From: an uncultured Candidatus Saccharibacteria bacterium
GTDB taxonomy: Bacteria > Patescibacteriota > Saccharimonadia > Saccharimonadales > Saccharimonadaceae
Direction of reading: 5' to 3'
Length of the DNA: 64,000 nucleotides
Assembly: GCA_938030095.1 (NCBI GenBank)
Contig: CALHGK010000014.1
Location: 62,001-126,000, forward strand
Numbering within the stretch: the first letter of the stretch is position 1; each line of letters starts with the position of its first letter. The notes below the pieces were generated by a model, which made no database searches, was not told the DNA's origin, and worked only from the letters and a program-made list of their open reading frames with translations. Shown here one piece after another: positions 17,392 through 25,443 of this stretch. A program made the position numbers and the translations under genes.

Positions 17392-18861
17392 ATGAGTAAC
17401 GAAACATCATCTGATACACCATCTTCGCATGCCACTACCATTCGCACCCGCTTTGCACCAAGCCCTACGGGGTATATCCATGTGGGTAATGTGCGCGCAG
17501 CGCTCTTTCCGTGGCTGCTCACGCGCCAGCAGGGTGGGAAATTCGTCTTGCGCATTGAGGATACCGACCGCGCTCGCTTTGTACCTGGGGCGGAGGATCT
17601 GATTCTCGATACACTGGATTGGCTTGGGCTAGACTGGGACGAAGGCCCACGCGTTGGCGGTGAGGCTGGGCCATACCATCAGTCGGAGCGCCTCGCCATC
17701 TACCACCGCTGGGCCCAAAAGCTCATCGACAAAGGCCTGGCCTATGCCGACCCCTACACCCCAGAGGAAGTCCAAGGCTTTCGCGAGGAAGCCCGGGCTG
17801 CCAAGAAGGCCTTTTTATACCGCGACTATCGCCCCACCAATCCACCAGAGTGGGATGGTACCCAGCCACTGCGCTTCAAGGTAGCCGAGCCCCAGCGCTA
17901 CACCTGGCACGACCCCGTGATGGGTGAGCTCTCTGCTGGGCCAGAAGCGCTCGATGACTTCATCCTCATCAAGGCCGATGGCTACCCCACATACAACTTC
18001 GCTCACATTGTCGACGACGCCGAGATGGGTATTACCCACGTCATCCGCGGACTAGAATATATTTCCAGCATTCCACGCTACCTCAGCCTATACGATGCGT
18101 TGGAGCTTGAGCCACCAGTACTAGCCTGCCTGCCACACATCATGGCACCGGATGGCAAGAAAAAGCTTGGCAAGCGCGATGGTGCCAAGAGCGTCACCGA
18201 CTACCGCACCGATGGTATTTTGCCCGAGGCAATGCTCAACTTCCTCGCCTCGCTGGGCTGGAATGATGGCACCGAGCAAGAGATCTTTAGCAAGGAGGAA
18301 CTGATCGAGAAATTCAGCCTCGAGCGCGTCCAGCGCAGTGGTGCCCGCTTCGACGAAAAGCGCCTCCTCTGGATGAATGGCCAATGGATTCGCCGCCTAT
18401 CGCTCGATGACCTCTACGGCCGGGTCGAGCACTACTGGCCAGCCAGTGCTGCTAGCGCCAGCGAAGCATACAAAAAGCAGGTGCTTGCTCTGGTGCAAGA
18501 CCGTCTCAAGACCTTGGCCGAGCTACCAATGCTGAGCCGCTACTTTTTCGAAGAGCCCACCATCAACGGAGAACTCATTACCACCAACAAGCCACTACGC
18601 AAACTAACAGGCGAGCAACGCCGAGAGCTCCTTGCCACGGCCCATGCCGCTCTGGCCCAGCAGCACACATGGACGCCAAGCGCTATCCAAGACACTCTTA
18701 ACCAACTCCTCGAGACCACTGGCCATAAGCCGGGCGTGCTCTTTAGCCTCATTCGCATCGCCACTACCTGGGCACCCTTTAGCCCCCAGCTGAATGACAC
18801 GCTGGCGCTGCTTGGCAAAGAGCGGACGCTGGCACGAATAGAGCAATATCTTGGGCAATAA
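17392..18861 (+). CDS. gltX: glutamate--tRNA ligase
   Basis: 489-aa class I aminoacyl-tRNA synthetase that charges tRNA-Glu (and, in organisms relying on GatCAB, possibly tRNA-Gln). The HIGH-type motif is in FAPSPTGYIHVGNVRAALF and the KMSKS-type motif is KKLGKRDGA. The catalytic Rossmann domain, the DDAEMGITHVIRG segment and the C-terminal anticodon-binding domain are all present at normal length. ATG 17392 is chosen because TATACT ends 7 nt upstream; the frame is open 25 codons earlier but that would cross the promoter. A terminator follows at 18889. Confidence 0.97.
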   Translation: MSNETSSDTPSSHATTIRTRFAPSPTGYIHVGNVRAALFPWLLTRQQGGKFVLRIEDTDRARFVPGAEDLILDTLDWLGLDWDEGPRVGGEAGPYHQSERLAIYHRWAQKLIDKGLAYADPYTPEEVQGFREEARAAKKAFLYRDYRPTNPPEWDGTQPLRFKVAEPQRYTWHDPVMGELSAGPEALDDFILIKADGYPTYNFAHIVDDAEMGITHVIRGLEYISSIPRYLSLYDALELEPPVLACLPHIMAPDGKKKLGKRDGAKSVTDYRTDGILPEAMLNFLASLGWNDGTEQEIFSKEELIEKFSLERVQRSGARFDEKRLLWMNGQWIRRLSLDDLYGRVEHYWPASAASASEAYKKQVLALVQDRLKTLAELPMLSRYFFEEPTINGELITTNKPLRKLTGEQRRELLATAHAALAQQHTWTPSAIQDTLNQLLETTGHKPGVLFSLIRIATTWAPFSPQLNDTLALLGKERTLARIEQYLGQ

Positions 18862-18888
18862 CACGCCACTGCGCATCACACACCAAAC

Positions 18889-18917
18889 ACAAAAAGCCGG
18901 CTCTCCCAGCCGGTTTT
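18889..18917 (+). terminator. gltX terminator
   Basis: AAAAAGCCGGCT, CTCCC loop, AGCCGGTTTTTG: stem with T run right after gltX. Confidence 0.85.
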
Positions 18918-18959
18918 TGCTTGAACAAATAATTGCGTCATGAGCAAAAAATAATAGCA

Positions 18960-19088
18960 ATAACAGGGGTAGGGGAGCTGCCCGCGAACACACAATGGTA
19001 CTCAAGCGGGCAGCCCCGGTGGATAGAAGGGCCATGCCTATGCTATTCCATAGGCCGGCGTGAGGCTTGAGAGATCAAGCCTTTTTTG
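18960..19088 (+). ncRNA. possible triple-hairpin RNA
   Basis: Three consecutive stems: GGGGAGCTGCCCGC/GCGGGCAGCCCC (18972-19017), GCCTATG/CATAGGC (19036-19055) and AGGCTTGA/TCAAGCCT (19063-19082) followed by TTTTTT. The last is a terminator on the plus strand and overlaps the end of the convergent 19075 gene. No clear promoter is seen and no known RNA is recognised, so it may just be terminator structures. Confidence 0.3.
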
Positions 19089-20013
19089 GTTCCTTGCTGA
19101 GGTCAGGAGCTAGACTACTGTCATCCTGCATTGCTTGAGACAGCGATCCCCATGCGCGGACTTCATCCTCAGTCTCATTTAGGATGGAGGGGAGGGACAG
19201 TACTCGCAACGCACGGTCGGCTTCAGCCTGCACCGCAGCTTCTCGCTCCTTGCGAGACCGACGGACAGCTTCCTGTTCAGCCTCAATGCGCTGCTGCTCA
19301 GTAGCAATAGCCTGATTGGCCTTGAGGCGGTTGATCTCGTCCTGTATATAGCCATACAGAACATCAAATGCGCGACGCCGGTATTCTTCCGGTGAGGGAA
19401 GCTCGGCACTGCACTCCTTGCTGATGAACTCGATGAGCTCAGGGTTACGCTGAATAACGCGAGCAACCGAATCGTCATCGATGTCAACCAATTTTTTGAT
19501 ACCGCCAGCATGAACTCCAATCTCCAGCCTGTCACGCACATTCTGAGCAAGGTCGGATTGAATGAGCCATCGAATACGAGTGATTACATCGTAATCAAAC
19601 TCGATGACGCGAAGCTCGCTCCATTGGTAACGCTGGCACATCTTTTTGTATACCGTCCACTCACTACTGCAGTGTAGGCCAGCACCAGCGGACACCAAGA
19701 CGCATGGAACAACAATCATCAGCCACAATAGCGACCATGTCAATGCATACATACCAATAGCGGCGACGAGCGCTGCTATTATAGCGTACCACGCATCTAT
19801 TTTACAGGCGTATCGTGATTGATCGGCGTATTTACGCCATTCAGCTTCAACTTTGCCACTATCTTGCGTCCAGTAGAAAGCAAGCGGAAACCTGTACTCA
19901 TCCGATACCTCATCGCCTTCCACCCAGAGAGCCTTGTAAACGGAGCTGTCACATCCGTCAGAGTCAAGCCTTCCATCCACGTAGAGTGTGCCGTGTCTAA
20001 TCTCAAGGAACAT
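19075..20013 (-). CDS. membrane protein with C-terminal coiled coil
   Basis: 312 aa, family not recognised. An N-terminal polar domain of about 95 residues precedes two adjacent transmembrane helices (WYAIIAALVAAIGMYALTW and LWLMIVVPCVLVSAGAGL, about 95-135). About 175 cytoplasmic residues follow, ending in a long Glu/Arg/Ala-rich helix (AIATEQQRIEAEQEAVRRSR) typical of a coiled coil. A good SD (GGGGAAGAG) precedes the ATG. Its promoter spacer is a TA repeat that is too short for activity as sequenced (see 20055-20078), so the gene may be switched off in this clone. Confidence 0.75.
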   Translation of the reverse strand: MFLEIRHGTLYVDGRLDSDGCDSSVYKALWVEGDEVSDEYRFPLAFYWTQDSGKVEAEWRKYADQSRYACKIDAWYAIIAALVAAIGMYALTWSLLWLMIVVPCVLVSAGAGLHCSSEWTVYKKMCQRYQWSELRVIEFDYDVITRIRWLIQSDLAQNVRDRLEIGVHAGGIKKLVDIDDDSVARVIQRNPELIEFISKECSAELPSPEEYRRRAFDVLYGYIQDEINRLKANQAIATEQQRIEAEQEAVRRSRKEREAAVQAEADRALRVLSLPSILNETEDEVRAWGSLSQAMQDDSSLAPDLSKEPKKA

Positions 20014-20054
20014 ATTCTCTTCCCCTTTCTATCTGTAGAGAGAATATGAAAGAA

Positions 20055-20078
20055 ATTATATATATATATATCTGTCAA
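20055..20078 (-). promoter_or_regulatory. TA-repeat promoter, spacer 12 nt (predicted off)
   Basis: Consensus TTGACA (20078-20073) and consensus TATAAT (20060-20055) are only 12 nt apart, and the spacer is G plus TA repeats. Two or three more TA units would give 16-18 nt, the active range. Upstream of the 19075 membrane protein gene. Confidence 0.6.
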
Positions 20079-20239
20079 GGCCCTATTGCTGCGTTATTTA
20101 CAATGATACAGAGGCGGCAGCTCACTGTCGCCTTAAAATATCATGCTATTTGCTGGTGTGGTAGTAGCCTGGCTGTGGTGGGCGCGTTGCTATCCTTGCC
20201 AAGCGATGTTCGTGCCACGAGAGAGGGAATACCGCGCAA

Positions 20240-20584
20240 TTACTCCGCTGGAGGTATGTCGCCCAGCCAGACTGATGGTGCCGGCTCCATACCGCTCACG
20301 GAGTCCGCGCCATTAATTATCTTGCGCGCAACAGGGGAGGCGAATATTTCAACACCCTGCGGGCCCGAGCCAATCCCTATATGACCTCCGAGGGCGGCAA
20401 GCGTCATAGCTCTCATGACATCATCAGGCGACGGCTGGCGCACGCCTTCTCGCACCTGCCCCACGCGCCAATCTCCGCTGCTGGCTTGTTGCGGCGATTG
20501 TGGCGATTGGCCTTCATCATCGTGTGGCACTGTATCGGTACTTCCACCATTATCTGTACTGTCGCTCTCGTGTCGTCGTGTCAT
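20240..20584 (-). CDS. hypothetical protein, 114 aa
   Basis: Family not recognised. The first 60 residues are polar and low in complexity (Ser, Asp, Gln, Pro). The second half contains a possible helix (DDVMRAMTLAALGGHIGIG) and ends GMEPAPSVWLGDIPPAE. No signal peptide or clear membrane segment. Support for translation comes from an SD (GAGGA) 5 nt before the ATG and TACAAT about 35 nt further upstream. No overlap with other genes. Confidence 0.5.
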   Translation of the reverse strand: MTRRHESDSTDNGGSTDTVPHDDEGQSPQSPQQASSGDWRVGQVREGVRQPSPDDVMRAMTLAALGGHIGIGSGPQGVEIFASPVARKIINGADSVSGMEPAPSVWLGDIPPAE

Positions 20585-21039
20585 GTTTCCTCACCCAAAT
20601 TATCGTTAGTGGTTATTCATTGTAGGCTATTTTTGCGGATTTGCCAAGGGGTTTGTTGGGTAATTGATCGCATTGCGCTTCTTGTGGCGAAACTGTTGGT
20701 GCCTCCTTGTTACTTCGCCTTAGGCGGTATGCGATGGCTCACTCTCCGAATCTAGATTCCAAAACCTTCCTTCCTCACGTTCAGCTCGCACCGCCTCCTA
20801 TACTTCATCCGATGGAGTATGAAAATCCGCTGCAATAACGGATTTTAGCCCCAGCGCAAGAAGTCGATATTTCCCAAATATTGGCCCTTATAGCAATCTA
20901 TCGGTGGGAGCGATAGGGCAATGGAGCGTGAGGAATGATGCAGGTTTTGGGATATAGGTATTCCAGAGGTGCACCAACGACACATCAATGCAAAAATCCC
21001 CAGCTCATCGCTATCCGCTCATGGTATAATGGCCATAAG
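20585..21039. other. intergenic region with structured element
   Basis: Holds the promoter of the 20240 gene, copy 2 of the dispersed element with flanking inverted ends (TTCCTCACGTTC near 20770 and GAGCGTGAGGAA near 20925), and the -10 box of the DUF3048 gene. No gene seen. Confidence 0.5.
20802..20893 (+). repeat. dispersed two-hairpin element, copy 2
   Basis: ACTTCATCCGATGGAGT and the linker AGCCCCAGCGCAAGAAG are nearly identical to copy 1, while the first stem is AAAATCCG/CGGATTTT and the second is GTCGATATTT/AAATATTGGC. Pairing is kept by compensating changes. Ends of a larger inverted repeat flank it. Confidence 0.75.
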
Positions 21040-22182
21040 ATGAGTTCACCACAGAATACACCACCGGCAGCTTTTGGCGGTCGGGCGCAGCGTCGGCGTT
21101 TGCGGCGGCATGGACGGCACTTTATGGGGCTGCGGCACTTTGTGGGGCAGCACCGCATGCCCGTGATGGTGATTGGTGGGGCATTGGTGGTATTTGCTGG
21201 AGCAATGGCGTCATTTTCTCTGCTCAATAAGCCTCGCCAGGCCAAGCCCGCTCCTGTTGTGGCAACGCAGAAAGCCCCAGAGGTGTATTATTCGCCCCTG
21301 ACTGGCCTCAAGGTCGCCGACCAAGCGGCCACCACCAAGCCCGTCACCGCCGTGATGCTGGAGAATAGCCCCAGTGCTCGCCCTCAGTCAGGTGTTAAGC
21401 AAGCTGAGGTGGTGTATGAGGCAATTGCTGAGGCAGGCATTACTCGCTTTCTCGCATTGTATCAGCAAAATAAGCCAGCGATGATCGGCCCAGTGCGCAG
21501 CCTGCGGCCGTATTATATCGACTGGCTGGCGCCATACCAGCCCAGCGTGGCCCATGTGGGGGGTAGCTCGCACGCCTTGCAAGAGATCCGCAATGGTACT
21601 TACCGCGATATCGACCAGTTCTTTCATGAGCGCAGCTATTGGCGCGCCACCGACCGCCGTGCCCCGCACAATGTCTACACCAGTGCCGAGCGGCTGGATG
21701 ACCTCAATAGCAGCAAAGGCTACAAGCAGTCTGTTGTCAAGATCGCCCTTGCCCGGGCCGATGGCAAGCCAGCTAACCCTGCGACCGCCACTGTGGCCGT
21801 CATCAATTTTGGCAAATCCGCCCGCTACAACACGCGCTACCAATACGATGCTAGCACCAACACCTACCAGCGTAGCATCGGTGGCGAGGCTAGCTTGGAC
21901 CGTGAGGAAGGGCAGATTGCGCCCAGCGTTGTGGTGGCACTAACCGTCCAGCAGACCACCGTGCAAGAGGATGGCACGCGCGAGAATATTATCACCACTG
22001 GCCAAGGCAAAGCAACCATCTTCCAAAACGGCAGCGTAGTAGAGGGAATATGGCGCAAGACCGACCGTACCAGCCCACTCGAGCTACGTGATGCCAATGG
22101 CAAGGCAATCGCTCTCACCCGCGGCCAGACATGGATAGCGGCAGTACCTGGTGGCACAGGGAGCGTGTCGTGGCAGCAATAG
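21040..22182 (+). CDS. DUF3048 domain protein, membrane anchored
   Basis: 380 aa, related to the YerB/DUF3048 family of secreted or lipid-linked envelope proteins of unknown function. An Arg-rich N terminus and a transmembrane helix (MPVMVIGGALVVFAGAMASF) anchor it. The outer part shows the family hallmarks SPLTGLKV, VMLENSPSARPQSGVKQAEVVYE, AEAGITRFLALYQ, IGPVRSLRPYYIDWL and the HERSYWRATDRRAPHNVYTS region. The ATG lies 9 nt after TATAAT. It overlaps the next gene by 13 nt, so it is co-translated with the histidine kinase. Confidence 0.9.
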   Translation: MSSPQNTPPAAFGGRAQRRRLRRHGRHFMGLRHFVGQHRMPVMVIGGALVVFAGAMASFSLLNKPRQAKPAPVVATQKAPEVYYSPLTGLKVADQAATTKPVTAVMLENSPSARPQSGVKQAEVVYEAIAEAGITRFLALYQQNKPAMIGPVRSLRPYYIDWLAPYQPSVAHVGGSSHALQEIRNGTYRDIDQFFHERSYWRATDRRAPHNVYTSAERLDDLNSSKGYKQSVVKIALARADGKPANPATATVAVINFGKSARYNTRYQYDASTNTYQRSIGGEASLDREEGQIAPSVVVALTVQQTTVQEDGTRENIITTGQGKATIFQNGSVVEGIWRKTDRTSPLELRDANGKAIALTRGQTWIAAVPGGTGSVSWQQ

Positions 22183-23720
22183 GCCCAGCCCGGCCATTGC
22201 CACCTCATCGTCCACCCACCCTTATTAAGCAGTATTGGCCGCGCTATAGCCGCCGTGCTATTGGTGCGAGTATCCTGATGCAGTGCACTATTGCCGGGCT
22301 CGTGGCGAGTACGCTGTGGATGATTGGCCTAAGCCCTAGCCAGCTGCAGTTTTGGCTGGTCATTATGGTTGTAGTGCTGGCGAGTATCCCACTCAATATT
22401 TTCCTGCTCATGCAGCTACTCACCCCGCTCAAAGACCTCACACATGCTCTCAGCCATGTAGCAGGCGAGCCTAGTACCATTACACCGCCCAACCCCAATG
22501 CAGCACACTTCGAGCGCGATGGCTTTAAGCCGCTGCTGCAATACATCTACCAAACGGCCGCACTAGCTGGCCAAAACCCGCCGAGCCAGGCTCAAGCACA
22601 AGCTGCCCAGATCGAGGCCGCGCTCGATCAAACCAGTGCTGGCATTGCCATCCTCACCAGCCGGGGGCAAGTATGCTACCACAACCGCCACACCCCACTG
22701 CGCCAGAAGCATGATGGCGCGGCCGAGCTCGAGCTGCTATTCGAGCCAGGCGATGGCCTGACGGAGTGGCTCGCACACTGCCGCCGCAGCGCTGTCCATG
22801 CCGAGAAGACCTGGCTGCGCATTGCAAACAAGCTGGTGGGTGAGCCTGGGCGGCGTATCTTCGACATTACGGCTAATTATGAGAAGGGCAGCAGTGCCGA
22901 GGTCATACTAGTGCTACACGATCGCACCACCCTCTACCAGCCCGAGGATGATGACCTCGATTTCATCGCCTTTGCCGCTCACGAGCTGCGCGGGCCCATC
23001 ACCGTTATTCGTGGCTATCTGGATGTCCTCACTGAGGAGGTTGGCCCAGCGCTGGCTGGCGACCAGCAAGAGCTACTAGGGCGGCTCGTTGTCTCGGCCA
23101 ATCGTCTCAGCGGCTACGTCAACAACATCCTTAATGCTAGCAAGTTCGACCGCCGCCATCTCCGTGTTCACCTAGCAGAAGAGTCAGTGGCTAGCATCTA
23201 CAATATCATCCGCGACGACATGCAGCTGCGCGCCACCACCCAAGGTCGCCAGCTCACGGTAGATATCCCCACCACGCTGCCCACCATTGCGGCCGATCGC
23301 TCAAGCCTATCTGAGGTGCTGAGCAATATCATTGATAACGCGCTCAAATATAGCAACGAAGGCGGGCTCGTAGCTGTCTCGGCCGTGCAAGACGGTGCAT
23401 TTGTCGCCATCAAGGTGCAAGACCACGGCATCGGCATCCCCGCCAATGTCATGGGCAATCTCTTTCATAAGTTCTACCGCTCGCACCGCAGCCGCGAAAC
23501 TGTAGCTGGCACGGGTATTGGACTCTACATTAGCAAGGCGATCGTCGAGTCGCACGGTGGGCAGATTGGCGTGGTAAGCCGCGAAGGGGAGGGTTCCACC
23601 TTCACGATCACCATCCCCACCTACGCCAGCGTAGCAGACAAAATCGCCGATGGCAGCAACAGTCAGCTCATCACCAGTGGCGGTGGCTGGATAAAAAACC
23701 ACACAATGTATAAGGGATAA
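22170..23720 (+). CDS. membrane sensor histidine kinase
   Basis: 516 aa. Two transmembrane helices near the N terminus (about 34-55 and 60-85) are followed by a linker, a PAS-like domain (LDQTSAGIAILTSRGQVCYHN) and the kinase core. HisKA has the phosphorylated His271 in AAHELRGP. HATPase boxes are complete: NIIDNALKYS (N), DHGIGIP (G1), FHKFYRS (F), GTGIGLYISKAIVE (G2). I chose GTG 22170: it has AGGGAG 7-8 nt upstream and overlaps the stop of the DUF3048 gene. The receiver protein at 23743 follows by 22 nt and is its probable partner. Confidence 0.93.
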   Translation: MAAIGPARPLPPHRPPTLIKQYWPRYSRRAIGASILMQCTIAGLVASTLWMIGLSPSQLQFWLVIMVVVLASIPLNIFLLMQLLTPLKDLTHALSHVAGEPSTITPPNPNAAHFERDGFKPLLQYIYQTAALAGQNPPSQAQAQAAQIEAALDQTSAGIAILTSRGQVCYHNRHTPLRQKHDGAAELELLFEPGDGLTEWLAHCRRSAVHAEKTWLRIANKLVGEPGRRIFDITANYEKGSSAEVILVLHDRTTLYQPEDDDLDFIAFAAHELRGPITVIRGYLDVLTEEVGPALAGDQQELLGRLVVSANRLSGYVNNILNASKFDRRHLRVHLAEESVASIYNIIRDDMQLRATTQGRQLTVDIPTTLPTIAADRSSLSEVLSNIIDNALKYSNEGGLVAVSAVQDGAFVAIKVQDHGIGIPANVMGNLFHKFYRSHRSRETVAGTGIGLYISKAIVESHGGQIGVVSREGEGSTFTITIPTYASVADKIADGSNSQLITSGGGWIKNHTMYKG

Positions 23721-23742
23721 CAGAGGTAGGAGGAGAGAAATT

Positions 23743-24114
23743 ATGGCAATTCAAACGATTCTCGTCATCGAAGACGATCGCTTCATCGGCGAAATGTACA
23801 TGTGCAGTCTCCGCAAAGCAGGCTACACAGTAGACTGGCTCATCGACGGAGCAGACGGCCTCGTGGCGGCACGCAACAACCACTACGACCTCATCCTGCT
23901 CGACATCATGCTCCCCGAGAAGCGCGGCAGCGAGATCCTCCAGGCACTGCGCGCCGAGCCGCAGCACATCGCTGGCACGAAGATCGTCATCATGACCAAC
24001 TTCGACCAAGACGAATCCACCCGCCTCGCTCTCCAAGCCAGCGTAGACGGCTACCTCATCAAAGCCGAGATCACCCCACGGCGATTACTGGAGATTATTG
24101 CGGGGATGCAGTAG
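23743..24114 (+). CDS. single-domain response regulator
   Basis: 123-aa receiver domain with no output domain. The acidic pair is in VIEDDRF, the phosphoacceptor Asp is in LILLDIMLPEKRG, the switch residue in IMTNFDQD (Thr) and the conserved Lys in GYLIKAE. A strong SD (AGGTAGGAGG) precedes the ATG. Follows the kinase gene in one operon and must act by protein contact. Its last 20 nt overlap the convergent 24095 gene. Confidence 0.95.
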   Translation: MAIQTILVIEDDRFIGEMYMCSLRKAGYTVDWLIDGADGLVAARNNHYDLILLDIMLPEKRGSEILQALRAEPQHIAGTKIVIMTNFDQDESTRLALQASVDGYLIKAEITPRRLLEIIAGMQ

Positions 24115-25049
24115 GCTTTTCTTTTTTGTAGATAGAGTCTATCTTGAGCTTATGTAGTAAATCTACCACACCATCACTCGGATCAAAGGCGTGGGGGGAG
24201 TCAAACGGTCCATTCACTTTTTGGCGAACTGCTTCGACTGTTTTTGATCCACTTAGTCGCAGTTGCAGATTCGGCAGCAACAGCCCTCGCCAGCCATCCA
24301 TCATACGATACGATGTAAGCGCCATCTGCCCAATCCGGCAGTCAATAGCATATGCTCGCAGCTCATGCGATAGGGTACGACGCTCAAGTTCACCATCCCT
24401 CTTCGCAAGCCATACAGGGTGCTCGATATCATCTTTCGCGTGTGTTAACTCATGACTTAGCGTTACAACCTGTCTGCTTCGACGTCTTTGATCCATATTA
24501 ATAACAACATTCGGCTGATTATTAATTATAGAATCAATAACGATACCACCCTCAGCATCTCGCCTTCCTGATCCCGATCGGAAATTGAATGTCAGCCCTG
24601 CCGTACTTGATCTTTCAAGACTTAGTTCTTCATAGTCCTTTGCATCGCATTGCTTAGAGCCTTGCAAACTCTCACTGAAGAGTCCCCATTTTGTCAACTC
24701 ATCAAGGTCCGGATCTATACGTACGACACTGTACTGCTCCTGCGTCATGCCTGTCATTGACGTATATGCAACTTCGCCAGGGCGCAGACCTACCACAGGA
24801 ATTATCCGTTCTTTGCGCCAACCAGGCACCTCGTCAATTATTCCATCAGCACTGATATCAGGCACGCGTGCACAATCAACAGCTTCAACGAGATGTGCTG
24901 CGTGCTCTCCCAGTACATCTTGGGCTTGCGCGCTTCGTGCCATTGTATGAAGGGCCTCCAGCGACCGCTTCAGCTCATCTTGCCGCGCTGCATACTCGGC
25001 AGGGTGCGGTGTGTTACTTCTATTGCTCTCTCTCTCTCTCTGTTGTCAT
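24095..25049 (-). CDS. HExxH metallopeptidase-like protein, frame broken by AG repeat
   Basis: The intact frame from ATG 24943 gives 282 aa with the zinc-protease motif HELTH (164-168, in VTLSHELTHAKDD). No signal peptide; family not recognised beyond the motif. The reading frame stays open upstream to about 25021 with coding-like sequence (YAARQDELKRSLEALH). Further up, an ATG at 25049 sits 6 nt after TATAAT and is followed by ACAAC and (AG)8; with eight units it ends after nine codons. One more AG unit would join it to the long frame (318 aa). ATG 24943 has a GGAGG 11 nt upstream and might give a shorter product. Convergent overlap with the response regulator. Confidence 0.7.
25026..25041 (-). 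repeat. (AG)8 dinucleotide repeat in the start of the 24095 gene
   Basis: Sixteen bases of pure AG on the coding strand, three codons after the leaderless ATG. Six or nine units keep the frame open; seven or eight close it. Confidence 0.9.
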
Positions 25050-25055
25050 GTGGTG

Positions 25056-25061
25056 ATTATA
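25056..25061 (-). promoter_or_regulatory. -10 box TATAAT, leaderless start of the 24095 gene
   Basis: TATAAT ends 6 nt before ATG 25049, with TTGCGT 16 nt upstream as a -35. This supports 25049 rather than 24943 as the primary start. Confidence 0.65.
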
Positions 25062-25207
25062 CTACATTTTGCGTAGAACGCAATAGCGAACAAGCTTATT
25101 GGGGTAGCTTTCCCTCACATAGTAGGCCCATCACGCCAAATATATACCTCAAAACAACACGCAAATAAAAACACCTCGCCGGGGCAAGGTATCATAGCAT
25201 GCTATAC

Positions 25208-25282
25208 TGGTGACCTCACCGGGAATCGAACCCGGATTGCCAGGATGAAAACCTGGTGTCCTAACCGTTAGACGATGAGGCC
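25208..25282 (-). tRNA. tRNA-Glu (UUC)
   Basis: Acceptor GGCCTCA/TGAGGTC with one G-U, anticodon loop TTTTCAT in the stem CCAGG/CCTGG giving anticodon UUC, T-arm CCGGGTTCGATTCCCGG, encoded CCA at 25208-25210. Confidence 0.97.
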
Positions 25283-25443
25283 GTGCAGGCACGTAGCAGT
25301 GCTGTGTGCCATTATACGAAAAACTCGCTGGTTTGTCCACCATAATACCGCTCTATTGCCGCGCGAGCCGAGAATCATGCTCTGGCTGCGGCGATATCTG
25401 CTATACTAATGACACACTATTGCGTTATACAACAAAGCTACCC

